Source: Pyrocephalus nanus
Lineage: Eukaryota > Chordata > Aves > Passeriformes > Tyrannidae
Reading direction: 5' to 3'
Assembly: GCA_038380795.1 (NCBI GenBank)
Contig: CM076269.1
Span: 6,510,001 to 6,574,000, forward strand
Length of the DNA: 64,000 nucleotides
Shown here: in pieces, positions 12,901 to 25,885 of the stretch
Numbering within the stretch: the stretch's first letter is position 1
Layout: each line of letters begins with the position of its first letter
The notes under the pieces: generated by a model
What the model was told of the DNA's origin: nothing
Seen by the model: only the letters and a program-made list of their open reading frames with translations
Database searches by the model: none
Made by a program: the position numbers and the translations under genes

Positions 12901-15900
12901 GTACACTTGCAACGTGCTCAGAGAATGCCATCTTAACCCATGGAAAGGTGTAGTAGCAATATTTTTAACCACTTTGTCTCACGGGAGCACACCAGGTGTA
13001 ACAGATGATGTACCACAGGCAGATCTGTACCACAGCAACTCATTCAATTCTGGGCTGGATTTCCTCTCTCTGTGGCTCTTTCTGACAGAGCTGATTCATA
13101 GTGTTAAAAGGACACACAGGCAAAAACTAAGCTCATGTGTTTTTTAAAACAAGGGAAAACCACAGATCCAACCAGCACTTTGTAGGGTTTTATTTTGATT
13201 GCCTTTAACAATTTCTCATGTCTTATATTGAGTGAAACACGCACACAAAAAACCCACCATCACAACAAACAAAAACGCCCCACAAACAAACCCTAAACCA
13301 ACCTCCACACACACACTCACCTCAGTAAAATAGTCTGGCGGCATCTTAAAAGCAGAGGAAATAGTAATAACATGTTTGGAAAAGGTACAGACACAAAATC
13401 TAAATGCCTGGGAGGGAAAAGCGCTATCGCTCTGTAGCCAGCACTGGGAAATCATTGACTTGCTCTTTTTAAAGTTGCAAACAAACTGTTTCTAGTCTGT
13501 CAGGACCAGAAGCTATCCAAATCACCACACTGCTATCAGAACATGCTTCAGTGTTTACCCATCATGTCACTGGTCCCTTCCTAGAGTTTTACTCTCTGTT
13601 ACCCTCATAAACTGCAAAAGAACCCATTGTTTCAGCAACAAATGCCACTGGATTTCCTAGCACTTCCCAAAGTATGAACATTACCAGCATTAATTAATTC
13701 CACTGCATTCATCCCTACCGCCAGCCCTTCTACTCAGAAGGTGTCACAGTCCCATGGTGGACTGACCCTTTATTTTCACGTTCATGTTTCCGCCAACAAG
13801 GACAGCCTCAAAAACTCCATCCTGCCCACGTCCCCCACAGATGCTCCAGGACTGTGCAACACCATTAGCTGGCAGTTTGGAAATCCACATCATGACCTAG
13901 GGAACTAATACATGTAGGCAAAAAAAGTCTAAATATTTGGAGGTTTGTCTTTTTGCAGCCCAATCAGCTGCTAGAGCTATTTGTATATTGTGTGTGTGTC
14001 CCCTCTCCAGGATTCGTACAGAACATGTACAGGGGTGGGGGTGAAGGAAAATAAAAATACAAGAGGATGGAATATCTTAAAGCAAATGATTCTGGATTTA
14101 AGCCTTATCCTGAGGTTAAAAGCATTTTAACTGAGACAGCAAGACAGATATCACAACATATGAAGAACCTGCGTCTCAGTGTTCTCCTCAAACAACCAGG
14201 AGCATCTGGTTGTATCTGGAGCACTGACTTGACTTGTATTCATCTGATAGTATTTAGAATGTGTCTGAGGAGTCTTAGTAAAAAGTAAGAGGCTTCTACT
14301 TCAGGTAGCCCTTAGGATAAGATTTTTAGCTTCCAAGTGATATCAGCTTAATTCACCCCCGAATTCTCCTGAAAATATTACAGGGTCCAACGAAACACTC
14401 CCTTTCTTGGCCATTTCTTACCGTGACCTGTTCTAAAAATACTACACAAGGGTGGGCTTATTTACACATTTTTTGTGGCATCCCTGCCCACAACGTCCAA
14501 ATCTGACATCTGTAATTCCACACAAGTGAACTCAGCTGGACGAGAGGATATAAAGTAATATAAAATGTCAGCTTTCATGCTATATGGATTAAGCCAGCCA
14601 TGTAATCAGGCACTCTTTATGATGGGCATATCATAGGTAAGCAGTGATGACAGAGTTTATCAGATACCAAAGGCCACTAATACTTGTGCCTGATTCTGTC
14701 TCTGTAGGAGCTTTTCAATCAGCAGACCCAAACTTCAGCTTGTGGTTATCACAGCTGGTGGAAACATTAAACCTTCTGGGTTACCTTCAAGCCCCAGCAA
14801 GTTTTAGCATGCCCTTGAATTAACCTTGAATCCTACCAGAGGGAAGAGCTATGCAACAGATTGAAACAGGCAGCACTAACTGGCTGCAGACATGTAAGAC
14901 TTGGGACAGAACAGGGCCAATGGAAACCCTGAAATAACACTAAGGCACTGATCCTTCCTCCTGCTGGCTCAGCAAGCTGCTGAGCTCCTCAAAGTTATGC
15001 AACTTTGGCCAAAGGGCCAGGCACCAACTAAAACTGAATTCCATTTCATGCTGAATATGTAACTTCTCTGGTCTGGCCTCTGTGCTGTGAAGAAGCATCT
15101 TCTGGGGTGGCTGGTTGGCCACTGGGCTCTGGCATAGACATTCCCTGTATATTTTAAACTACTTTCTTTTCAGATGCTGGAGCAAAGCTGCATGAGACTC
15201 TTCTCTCACCTGAAGTATTTTTCTGTGCCCTAAACTAGGTATTTCCATTTTTTTTGGTGTTTGTTTCAACAAATAATATTCTTGTATTCATTTCAATAAC
15301 CAAGCTGAGGGGAAAATTACTTTCTTGGACATATTATTCAAAGAAGAATATATTTGGCACACAACTGCAGTCAGGTCCCTCACAAGAACTTGTCCAATCT
15401 AAAGATATACACACCTTAGCACTGTTCCATTTTTTTAGCACAGTGCTCCATGTCATTACATCCACAAATTTCCCTGTACAGGAGAGATCTTCTCATAACT
15501 CTTCCTTTTCCTCCCCCAGTTCCAAAATAACTCCACAAACCAACAACCTACAACTTTATGTCCAGTCATTGGACAACACTGTAATCTGAATCTTTAGCAG
15601 TTGAGAAGCAGAGACGCCAAGGTCAGTAACAGTTAAGAGATGCAAAGTACCATCAAAAAGGGAGTCCTCTGTGCTAGAACACTAAATTTGTACTCAAACC
15701 ACCATAGCTAAAACTGTGCTGGGCTGCTTGTCTACCTGAAAAAAATGATGATACTGCATATCATCCTACCATGTTCTAGGGATGGTTTTTTGTTTGAGTT
15801 TTTTGAGGGGAGGTTTGGTATTTTTTGGGGGAGGGAGTTGCTGGGCTTTGTTTTTAGAGGGTTTCCAGGTTCCTGTAAATGACACCAACTTGTGTATAAG

Positions 15901-18050
15901 GCTGTGACATTTTGCTCTCTAATACCAGGAAATTATTAGGCACACATTTTTCAGTTGTTTATCTTGTGAATACAAAACAGAATCAAAGCATCACAAGAAA
16001 AGAAAGTGGGCTGTCTTCTTCCCCAAGTTTTTTGGGACTCAACAATGTTGTCGGTTTCTCTCCCTCTCCTATTTTGTCTTAAGGCTCTGCATCTTGGAAG
16101 ACTGTGAAGCTGCTGTGTGATTTTTATCTCCATGATTAAAGTGTTACACTTTATTGAGCTCTTTGCATCAGCACCAAAATCTGCAATGCAGGATTTTACA
16201 TAACACTTCATTTTCTCCTCGCACCATTACTGTTATTAACCTGGTGGCAATAAACAGAAAATACAGCTCGGCTCATGATGTACTCCTGAGTTTTTTTGTG
16301 TGTGTGCATAACAGGAAGGGAAAAAGAAGAAAAAGAATGGGAATGAAAGAGCCTCCATGCTGTAAAAGACTAGGAATGGCTGCAGAAACTTGTATTTTCC
16401 TTCGAGAACAATCACAGCCTTTCAGAGTTAAACAGAGTACTCTCCTGTAGCATCTGCATATAAGGATTTCCTCTAAAATAAGAGATCAGAGAAGAAAGAA
16501 CATCCAAACTACTTCAAAATTCTCCAACTCATTATTATTATTATTATTCATCAGACTTCCCAGATGGAAGATTTGATTGATATCCTACTTTGGGGTGTTG
16601 CACATCTCCTTGTTTAAATGCTGATGTTTGGAGAGCGTGAGCTCTGCCAACAGGGTACCAATGAGGGTTGGAAAGCCAGCTGAAGAGCTGCATGTGCATG
16701 TCAACACAGATGACCTTTCCACTCCACCAATGGATGGAACCTTCACGTGTCACAGACATGAGATCTCCAAGCACTCCAGAAAAGAGTGGGATTCAAATAT
16801 TCAAACATGTAGGAATCTGGGTTACTGACAGAGATTCTATTTTTGCTGAAGCAGGAGAGCCCTGCAGGAGCAGAGGCAGATACCTAAGTAAGCAAGACTA
16901 CAAGAACTATGAACAAAGAGATGGTCACCAAAACTTGGTCAAAGTCTGACATGGGGAGAGAGAGAGAGAGAATTTCAGTATGGGGAACTTGGCACATCCC
17001 AAAGAAAGCCTGCAAAGCCAGTTTGGGTATGACCTAACAGCAGTGTGTCAGAAGCTTAGGCACCGTCTTCAAAATGAAAAAATTAGGAGGGCAGGCTTCT
17101 GGTTCTGGTTACTTTTGAAGCATTCTTTTGTACTTTACCCAAGAGAAATATTGTAGAAAGCTCTCCAAGCTTCTGCCCCCTACTTATGTGGGTTCCTGCT
17201 CTTTACTCTTGCTATTTATTTGGCACTTGTTCTTTACTCAGTTTACTGCAGTTTGAAATATAGCAGAACATTTTTCAGTTCGTCACTGTGTTGTTTGCTG
17301 TCAAGGAGACGAAATGTTACTGCTTTCCTCTGGAGAAGCTTAGGACATGATGGATGAAATGTCACAAATAATTAGACTTTTCTTATGAATTACATTTTTT
17401 TAAACGTCTGTTTTCATGTCAACAGGTGTGTTACGGATAGGCTGCATGGAAGGACCTGGGGAAATTTTAGCTCTCTGAGAACAGCAGTAATGTAATATCT
17501 GATAAGCCATGGAACAGCTCCAGCTGAGACAAACTTTAAACAACTTCTGCTATGAAAATTCAAGGCTATGAAAAATCTGAGTCCAGTGGCAGAATCAGAA
17601 AGGTCCAGTCCAGTTCCTGAACAACATGGACATGGTTAGGAATGTAAAGATTGCTTGACACAGTCTGACCTAAAGTCCGTGTCTTGTTTCTGACAGTGAT
17701 ATTTTGTGGCACTGTTAAGCCCTATGTGATACGACATCCAGTGATAATCTAAATAACTATCAGGCTCGGAGGAAATAAAAACTGCAGTTCCCTTTCACAC
17801 TTTGAGCAGAGATGTACTGCAGATAGACAGATACTCAGATTGCATAAAATTATCTGGGAGACAGGCAAGAACAAACTCTCCAACTCTGAACTCTCTCCGG
17901 CTTGATTATGATACCTGATCTGCACTTCACAGACTGGGCTCACATCAGTGCACCCCCCAAAAACCTGAGCATGCTGGGGAAAATGGCACAAAACAATCAC
18001 AGGTGTTCACGCACTACTTCTTCACTAGGGTTATATGAATTTCTAAATCC
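9911..18050. other. Intronic stretch, simple repeats only
   Basis: No exon or named transposon recognised. Simple tracts include a (TG)n/(TA)n mixture at 10290-10330, poly-A at about 11651-11665, (TA)n near 12180, an A/C-rich block at 13240-13320, (ATT)n near 16531-16550 and (GA)n near 16955-16970. Open frames are short and unrecognised. Confidence 0.55.
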
Positions 18051-18059
18051 CTCATCATT

Positions 18060-18560
18060 TTAATCTCTAAGTTTATAAACTGCCAGTTGTTATGGTAGGC
18101 AGGCAGTAAACACTGTATCAAACAATGCTGCAGCTGAATTACTGCTTTGAAATCTTGTATCACATGCGGTGACTTTAAATTGCTTGCTTTGCTAGAAAGG
18201 CTGAAAGAATGCGAAGCCATGACACTGTAAATCACACTAATCAATGATGTAAATCTCAACTGTATGAATGTATCAATAATGAGGAATGCTCCAGGGGAAC
18301 AAATCATGGGAACTACACACCTTTTAGATCTTCCTTCCATAGCAAACTTATTGTCACATGCTGTAGAATCATCAAGAAAATACAAAGCCTAGTAATGATG
18401 CGGAAAAATTTACTTAACCCGTTGACATGGAAATAAATTCTTATTTTATTTATGGGGAAAAAAGTTTTCCATGCATATTTGCTGAGCTACCTCAGCTGAT
18501 TAGAAACTATTGAATTAAAATGAAAGGATCACTGAAGTTTTCTCAGGAGATTTAAAATGT
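18060..18560. other. Candidate conserved non-coding element (weak)
   Basis: A repeat-free block rich in TAAT/ATTA and TGATTTA-like homeodomain and octamer-type words, of the kind seen in vertebrate enhancers. This is judged by composition only. No alignment was possible. Confidence 0.25.
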
Positions 18561-19534
18561 TATTTTTAATGCTAAAGATAAACTGGATGCACATAAACGT
18601 TTGGGGGGAAGGGGAGATGTGATGTTTCAGTGTTCATAAACAGAGAACAGTTTATTTGGGGCTTCATCATATTTCAAATAAATACTATAGATATTGGTAT
18701 TATCAAAACAGAGCCCGGGAAAATAGTTTTCAAACACTAGGAAAGTGGGAAAAAAACACCCCTCAAAATCTTTTTCCTCCTTACTTGGAGAATAAGGCTG
18801 TGATCATCTGCTAATCTCTAAGGATCATAAAACAACAAAAGAACATTACTTCCCAATGGCTAACATGATGAGAGAGCAATGAGGGAGGTTGAGTAGCTTC
18901 TTGACTGCTTTGCTTCCTTCCAGCAACAGCTAATGAGATTCCCTGCCAAGGTGGAACCTGCCACACATCCTCTACATCAAAGGGCATCTGGAGGATATTC
19001 TATTGCCTTTGACTAACATGCTGCCTAGAATGGTAGATAGTCACAGCTGCAAGTCCCCAAAAGTCACCTATTGCTCTATGAGCAGCTGGGAAGCTGATAA
19101 AACCCATAATCGAACACTTCCTTCACCGCTTCACAACTGTTTGCATTCTAACAGCTGTGTGCAGATTTATCAAAGAGAAAAGTGGTTGCATCTTTCTTTT
19201 CCTTACTCAGGCCCATCATAACTTACACAGTGTAATCCCCGTGCATCCTTCCTCCTCCTTCACTCACTGCAGCTAGATAAAGCTCAGGAACACTGTCAAA
19301 TTTCCTGCAGTCAAATCATAGAGATGGTGCCATGATGGGTTCCCAGTCTATTAATCTGCAGTTTCATGCACTACAGCCACCACCACTGTATTCTGAGCAG
19401 AACAAGCCTCAATAAGCATCACAGATAACCGCGGCTGCTGTTCAGTATGCCCGTGTTCCGTGTGGAACTTTTAATTTTGGCAGGTCTTAAAACATTTTAA
19501 CAATTAACTTAGTTGTTGGTGTCACATTGCAGCC

Positions 19535-19605
19535 TGGCAAAACAAAGCCCTGGGTAAACCAACTTGCCCAAGGTCATGCAGAATGTTAGAAAAAGTCAAC
19601 CAATT
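19535..19605 (-). repeat. MIR-like SINE fragment (antisense core)
   Basis: The words aacttgcccaaggtcatgca match the reverse complement of the MIR core (…TGACCTTGGGCAAGTT…). Flanks are too divergent to set element ends. Confidence 0.55.
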
Positions 19606-20224
19606 CTTTCAATTTCTGTCCCTTATTCTGCTGCTCTGACTTGTTTTGAAGGGGTAGGTAGAGGCTCCAGGTACTGAACTGAAACCTCTTTCATGGTAGA
19701 CTCCATTTCAAGCAAAGGTGGAGGTTGTAACTACAAAAATGATATGGAGATGGGAGGTTGCTAATCTCTCCTCTTCTGGGTAAGTACTTTATGTAGGGGA
19801 GACAGGAAGTCTTCATAGTCAAGTCCAGCTTCTACCACTAACGAATGTGGGAAAAGGAAATGGAAAAAAAGCTGGTTTTCAGGGAAACTATTCAACAACC
19901 TGGATATTTTCTGCACTTTTACATTGGGAACCTTGCTTCCTTCATTTTGGGGTAGAGATACAAAGATGTGCTCCAATATGAGCACATAATTTTGGCTGTG
20001 TTCCACTTAACCGGAGATAAGGATGCAGTGTCAGCTACCTGGGAACATAACTCCCAGTGCTCTAATATTTTTTGGATTTCTGTGGTTGGTTCCCAAGCCA
20101 CTGTGCTCATTTATCACACATTGAAGATAGTGGTTTCATAATACTTCTGTTACAGCAGTAGTTTCAGGAGGCCTCCACTGCTCCCAAGCCAGCAGAAACA
20201 GCAGGGGCAAGAACCCTCCATATC

Positions 20225-20330
20225 ATGAAATGACATGTGCATTGATTTCTCAGTTCTGACATGGGCTTTGCATTTGACCTTCAACAAGTCGTTCATTCCT
20301 CTCAGCTCTCGCTCTTATAAAGGGGACTCC
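20225..20330 (+). repeat. Possible MIR-like SINE fragment
   Basis: The run catttgaccttcaacaagtc, followed by gttcattcctctcagctctc and ttataaagggga, loosely follows the MIR core order (GACCTTGGGCAAGTCACTTAACCTCTC…CTCAGTTTC…AAAATGGGG). Divergence is high, so this is a weak call. Confidence 0.35.
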
Positions 20331-20334
20331 AGAA

Positions 20335-22330
20335 TGCCAGTTTGTCCAATCTCCAGAAATCACCACCTCCTTGTGGAAGACACTTTTTCCCAGTGCAAAT
20401 TTGATGGGATGCTGATCAGAACAGGAGCTCCCAGGAACCATATATAACCATTACACAGACCTAAACAAACCCTTTTGCTGTGCTCCAGGAGGGAAGTGCA
20501 AGAGTTACTGTAACAGGAACATCCAGAAAACAGGCTATTTGAAAAGGTTCTGTTTAGTTAAGAAACTCCTCTTACTTTGTATTTAATATTTTGTACCTAA
20601 GGTCCAATCAATGCAGGAAATTCTCCTCCTAGTCTTGTGTCTCAGCAATAATGATGCAAAAGGTCATACAACATATCATCAATAAAATACTGTCACTTGA
20701 AAATCAGTTTCCATATAGTCAAATTATTTTTGAAATAGAAGTGTCATTCTTTAACCCTGTCAGGAAGTTAGAGGCACAACATTCAGTTTCCATTTAAAAA
20801 TCAAAGTGTAAAAGGGTAGGGGGAAAAAAAAAAAACCAACAAACCACTAAAAAATCACTAACACAAATGTCAGTCGGGCTGGGCAAAAAAGAACACAGAG
20901 ATTAAATGTTACCCTTTATAGTTTGCAACCCAAACAGAAGATCACTGAGCTAGAGCATGACAATAAAATCTATCACAAATATGCAAACCAAAGAGTCAAG
21001 TCTCCAGCTCTCCCCAGGCTGAAAAAAATAAACAAAGAAAAAAGAAACAACAAATCCTAAGGAAGATTGGAAGGATAAATAATGCTTCAAAAATCTTTCT
21101 GTTTCAACCTGGTTCCTGATACCAGGGTTGGTGGTTTTTTTTTTCTTTTTAACATAGGTATTTTACTCTGACAATTTATCTTTAATGTTACTTGAACATA
21201 GGTCTGGCTGCACACCAAAATATACTGGCTTGGAGTTTAATTTGGAGACACTTTACATTACGTTTGCCCAAGAAATGGCTGTTCTTCTCCTGAATTTGAT
21301 GGCTCATTGAGCTTTTAGGTAAGGGATGGTTTTACAGGGATATATCTCTGTACATTCTTTACAGTCCTTGTAAAACCGCCTGGCCAGCCAGAGCACTGAT
21401 TGCCTGGGGAACATTTGGTAGGGGTAGGTTAATCTACGTGACCCCCATAGTTCATATGAAACTGCTGCACAACTTTCTAAACAGCCATCTTTATTTCCTC
21501 CTCATCCTCTCTTCAGTTTCTGAGTGACTCCCAGCACACACTTTCTCAAGGATAGCTGGAAACAAACACAGAGGTGAACGTAAACACATTTCTTCCTATG
21601 AGAACATTTGCAGAGGTAGAGATAAAGACTCAGGCCTGCCCAGTACCACACAGAGTCTCTTGTGTATCAGTCCAAGTGCAAAACCACATGTATGTACAAA
21701 CATAACGATTAAGCTCCAGCAGAAGTATTTCTATACCCCCAAGAAATACAATTCAGCTGCTGGGAGGGGTGTTTTATTACCAGAGATCTGTCCTTTTCAG
21801 TAATGAAAATAATTTCTCTGCTCTCTAAGAGGAAAGGACAAGCCAATACCATTCATTCTAAGTTACAGTCTTTTTCCTATATGCTAATGTATTTGATTTT
21901 TAAGCTGATGATGGGTTGTCTGTCAAAATTATTTCAATGTAGAGTGAAAGGATAGCTTTACACTGCTTTGAAGCCCTTCCTTCACCATCCTCCAAAGCAG
22001 CATTAATCAGGATTGCTGCCTAAGCCATGGAGCATTTTGTAACTCTACCCAGCCTTCTTCCCACCCCTTAACACCTCCTCTCCTCTTCCTCCCCCCCTCC
22101 ATCAGCACTGCTCCCCCAGCACAAATTGCCACACATCTGTACAAAGGACAAGCGGAAGAATAAGGTGACAGTTCTTTAAGGAAAGAATAAAAATGCAAAT
22201 TAACAAACACCAAATTTGCTGTAAACATTAAATACTTCAGACATGAAACCTTCTGTGCTACAAGAGTGCTTTCAGCATTATCTATTCACAGCAGTTCCTC
22301 TGCTCCTGAGGGTCATAAACACTGAGAGAT
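20335..22330. other. Intronic stretch with no recognisable feature
   Basis: Unique-looking AT-rich sequence with an A-rich tract near 20823-20837 and a T-rich tract near 21136-21150. Nothing else can be named. Confidence 0.5.
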
Positions 22331-22334
22331 GGAG

Positions 22335-22745
22335 CCAGCAAAAAAGCTCTAGTTGAAATTCAGCTCACAGCAAAAGCAATTTCCGAGTGTGCAAAGTGCT
22401 GTCAGCAGGCCTGATGTTTGTGTATGAAATATAGACAATATGACTGGCCCATCGGCAGTCACTGTCAGCCTGATGGATGGTGCCTGAAAAGAAGTAAAGC
22501 GGCTGCCGTTAGGGCCCAGTCTATCAGATGCTTGATGGAGATTCGGGGGCTTAATAGAGGTAAAAGTTTCTTCTAATCGGACAAAATTTCCAGCGGTGAT
22601 CACAAAGAAAATAAAAGGGACGGCGATGTGATGCAAGGGCACCAGAAAGGCTTTCCTGGCTCAGCCATGAGATAAAACAGGAGAGGAAAGCGCTGCATTC
22701 TCCACGCCGAGGAAAATTGGTGTCTTTGTCCTTGGACCTCGGCTG
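22335..22745. other. Candidate conserved non-coding element with retained CpGs
   Basis: About a dozen CpG dinucleotides lie within roughly 360 bp (for example ccgagt, atcggc, agcggctgccgtt, gacggcgatg) inside an otherwise CpG-poor intron. No repeat or coding match was seen. Two minus-strand open frames overlap here but have no known motif. CpG retention without a promoter-like CpG island suggests constraint or hypomethylation. This is inference. Confidence 0.35.
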
Positions 22746-22749
22746 TCCC

Positions 22750-24350
22750 AGAACAGGTGGGACAGTCCTACAGCTCACTGTGTGCACAAGCATCTTCAGG
22801 GGTTCCCCACTGCCCAGAGCCCTCACAAAGTGAAAACATCACTCTGCAATGCCTTTGGTGCCCTTCTCAGCATACCTGTTGTTGTGACAGAGGGGGTACT
22901 GGATATGGAGGAAGACACCCACACCCATGCAGAAAAACTTATGAAACAGCCAGTTCAAATGTCCTCTCTCCTTTTACCATTTGGGAACTAGAGATCTGCC
23001 TCTTTTTTGTTTGTTTGGTTGGGTTTGGCTTTTTTTTTTTTTTTTTTGCCCCCAAGGTTGTTATGTGGATAAAACTTCACGTGCAGTAGGTGGTGTCAAT
23101 CTGCAATGAAAACACAGAGGGCTAAACTCCACATCATACCTCGTGCCACGGGTCCCTTAGCTCATGATGTCAATCAAAGAGCCGCAGGCAGAAAAAGGAG
23201 AGACCATGGAACAAAGGGACGGCAGGGGTCAGAGCACTTGTGGTAGTTCAGTTATTAATATGTGTGCCAAGAAACCATGAAAATCAAAAGGCTCTGATGC
23301 AACAACGCTGACCACCTCAATAAAGCTGGAGAGCAATTAGGAGTGAGTTTGTGCTTCAGATTGAGCTTGCAATTAGAAGGGAGCTTAAGCTTCAAAGCTG
23401 GAGAACCAGTCTGTATACAAACTGTATATATTTTGAAACTAAATTAACCCACACCTTTGATCCATCCCTATTTGTAAAGGCAAAGAAGGGCTGACAGCTA
23501 GCAATATTTGCCTTTCTTCAGGTATGTGAGAAGGCAAGTTCACAGCATTGGGAAAGGCAAAATTATTGCAGATTCTCGCTCTAAAACAGGACTGTGAAGC
23601 AGAAGAAATTTCAACAAATGTTTCAATTTCTTAAGCAAAACCACCGCATGGATTGAGGAATTAAAAGTGTGCACAAATGGGAGGCCACCCCAGGTCTAGC
23701 AGTCTGACTAATATTTTGGAAGAAGCAACATATTTCTGCAAGAAACAGTAGCCTAAGAAAATCTGGCTGTTCACTGGGTCTTTATACTTTTCACCCCATC
23801 ATTACCATCTCCTCCTTGATGAGAAATAGAGCCAAAATTGGCTTCTGGGGCATTTGGGGAATTTAAAAGTGGTCATTTCTTTGCAGCGGTGTTTAAAGAG
23901 ATCATATTATATCAGCAGAAGCAGCAAACATTTAAATACTTCAAATAGTCATGCCATCATACTCAACTCAAGCTCAGAAGGACAGATTACACTTGATTAG
24001 TTCCTACCTGGCCTTCCAAACATCCAGCCTGTTGGTTTCTAATGGGTTCTCTCCCCTCTTGCATGCTTTCTACAACTGAGGACTTTCTTCCCTGAACAGC
24101 CTCTCCCCAAGGACACATAGCCTGGAGTGGATCCGTCCCTGCTGGGATCTGGTCCTCACACACTGAGCCCCCCGGTGCTTCTACAACACTCTGCAGGGTT
24201 TTTCTCCTGAAGCCCAGTTTATTCTGCCCCAGACTCAGCTGGGAATTCTGCATCCCAAAGCCCCATTCTAGAATTTTTCTCAAGGCTGGCTGTTTCCTAC
24301 TTACCAAATGTACACAGGACTCAGCTTGAGCCTCTGGTAGCAAAGCAGCT
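22750..24350. other. Intronic stretch, poly-T tract
   Basis: Contains a T18 run at 23030-23047 preceded by the GTTTGTTTGGTTGGG type of T/G-rich sequence common in bird genomes. No gene or named repeat seen. Confidence 0.5.
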
Positions 24351-24359
24351 CCTGACATT

Positions 24360-25165
24360 AATATCCCTTAGCACAGGCTCCAGAAGAGCTGCTAACAGTG
24401 AGCTTTTAAAAAAGATTGCTGTGTCTTTAACAGGTTTTAAACCAAGCTCCTTTACCCTATTACCAGCACCTGATGAAAACCACTACCCTATTGAACTCAC
24501 CAGCGGGCCATTAGAAGTGTGTCAGATTATATTAACTAGGCAATTAAAAAAAACACCCAACCAGCAACAACAAGGAGCAGCACGAGGAGAGCCTGTCTGT
24601 CGTTTTGTAAATCCCCAAATTAGTTTTGAAAGGCCACTTTCAGCCTGGAGTTAAGGCCAGATTTACCCTCTGTGTGTCTGCAATGGGCTGAATCTCTGCA
24701 GCAACCTGATGAAGCTGATTATTTATGATAAGTGACTGACGGACTGCTGCCCAAAAGGCGAAGGAATGAAAGCTGCTGTGACCCCAAATGAGAAGATTTT
24801 CTTTGATCAGCTCACACAAACTTCTAAAAAAATTATGACTTTGGGTTTCGTGCAGGAGATCAAATAATTAAACAAACAGATGTGCAGATATTAATAACAA
24901 AAGGTGTCGCGTGAGGGAAGCATTCAACCACAAACAAGCCATTTATTTTAAGACTGAAGCGTTGCTGAAATTCCCAATCAGAAGAAGAAAGAATGACTTT
25001 TAAGAGCGGTGTGGGAGGCATTTTGGAGAACTGGGGGTAATTTAAAGCAGAATATGCTTTTTTGATGAGACTGCCAAAACCGAGATGCCTCTAGATAAAA
25101 AATAAAGAAAAAAAAAAGTTAATTTACATACAGAGAGAGCTGTCAGGCGAGTCGTCAGCAGAGAG
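24360..25165. other. Candidate conserved non-coding element / enhancer
   Basis: A long repeat-free block combining retained CpGs (ggcgaagg, ttcgtgc, gtcgcgtg, aagcgttg, gagcggtg) with TAATTA/ATTTA homeodomain-like words (caaataattaaacaaaca, gattatttatgataagtg). Developmental enhancers inside large vertebrate introns typically look like this. No open frame has coding character. Assigned from texture only. Confidence 0.4.
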
Positions 25166-25169
25166 AGGG

Positions 25170-25765
25170 ATAACAAGTCTTTGGGTAACAACTCCCTTGT
25201 TAGGAAGATGGCAGAGAGAAGCAGGATCAAGGGAAAAGGAAAGTCACTGTACAGATGTTTTAAAGGAACAGTTAGCATTTTCTGTGGCTTGGGGGGCTGA
25301 GCACTGCAGCTGCCTCCTCAGTGCAAGTACAGAAACCACCTGCATGAAGGATGTGTGCATAGCTGGGGAAATAATTAAATATTATCTCCTACTTCTGCAG
25401 AGTAAGATGAGGGCCTGAGCAAGGAGTTTGGGTCTGGACTCCAACCTTAAATTTCCCCAGCTTTGAGCTGCTGGGGAACAGGAAGCAAGAGCATTATTTT
25501 TGAGGTTGAATCTGGCTTTACCTCTCCAAGCCAGAAGTGACTTAGGGAGGCAATGGGAAGAGAGTCACAGGCCCTGTCCAGGAAACCTCAAGGAGTAATA
25601 CACACTCACACACTCTTCGAGTGCAGCTGGATGAAAAGCCCACGATAAGAAAAATAAATGAAATGCCCAGGCATTTCCCCCGTAAGAGCTCCAGAGAGCA
25701 GATTTCAGAACCTCATAAACATGGCAGCTGCTCCTTGTCCCCCAGTACCTGCCTGCAGTGCCATC
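25170..25765. other. Intronic stretch with no recognisable feature
   Basis: No named repeat or exon recognised. Open frames on both strands near 25565-26089 extend through the palindrome described next, so they mirror each other and are not evidence of a gene. Confidence 0.5.
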
Positions 25766-25885
25766 AGCAGCACAAGGACTGCTGATATTCAAGGTAAGGA
25801 GGGAAAGGTCCCCCAGCCAGAGGCATATCTGAGATTGGGCCACCTCTTCTTCCTTACCTTGAATATCAGAGGTCCTTATACTACT
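25766..25885. repeat. Long near-palindrome / stem-loop (about 120 bp)
   Basis: Arms of 19 identical complementary bases, ctgatattcaaggtaagga (25782-25800) and its exact reverse complement (25851-25869). Pairing continues outward through aaggac/gtcctt to about 25766/25885 with scattered mismatches. It also continues inward almost to the centre at 25825/25826, with several G-T wobbles. Transcribed from either strand it would fold into one long hairpin with a very small loop. A palindromic MITE (MADE1-like structure) or a microRNA-type hairpin would both fit. I recognise neither family. Confidence 0.85.
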
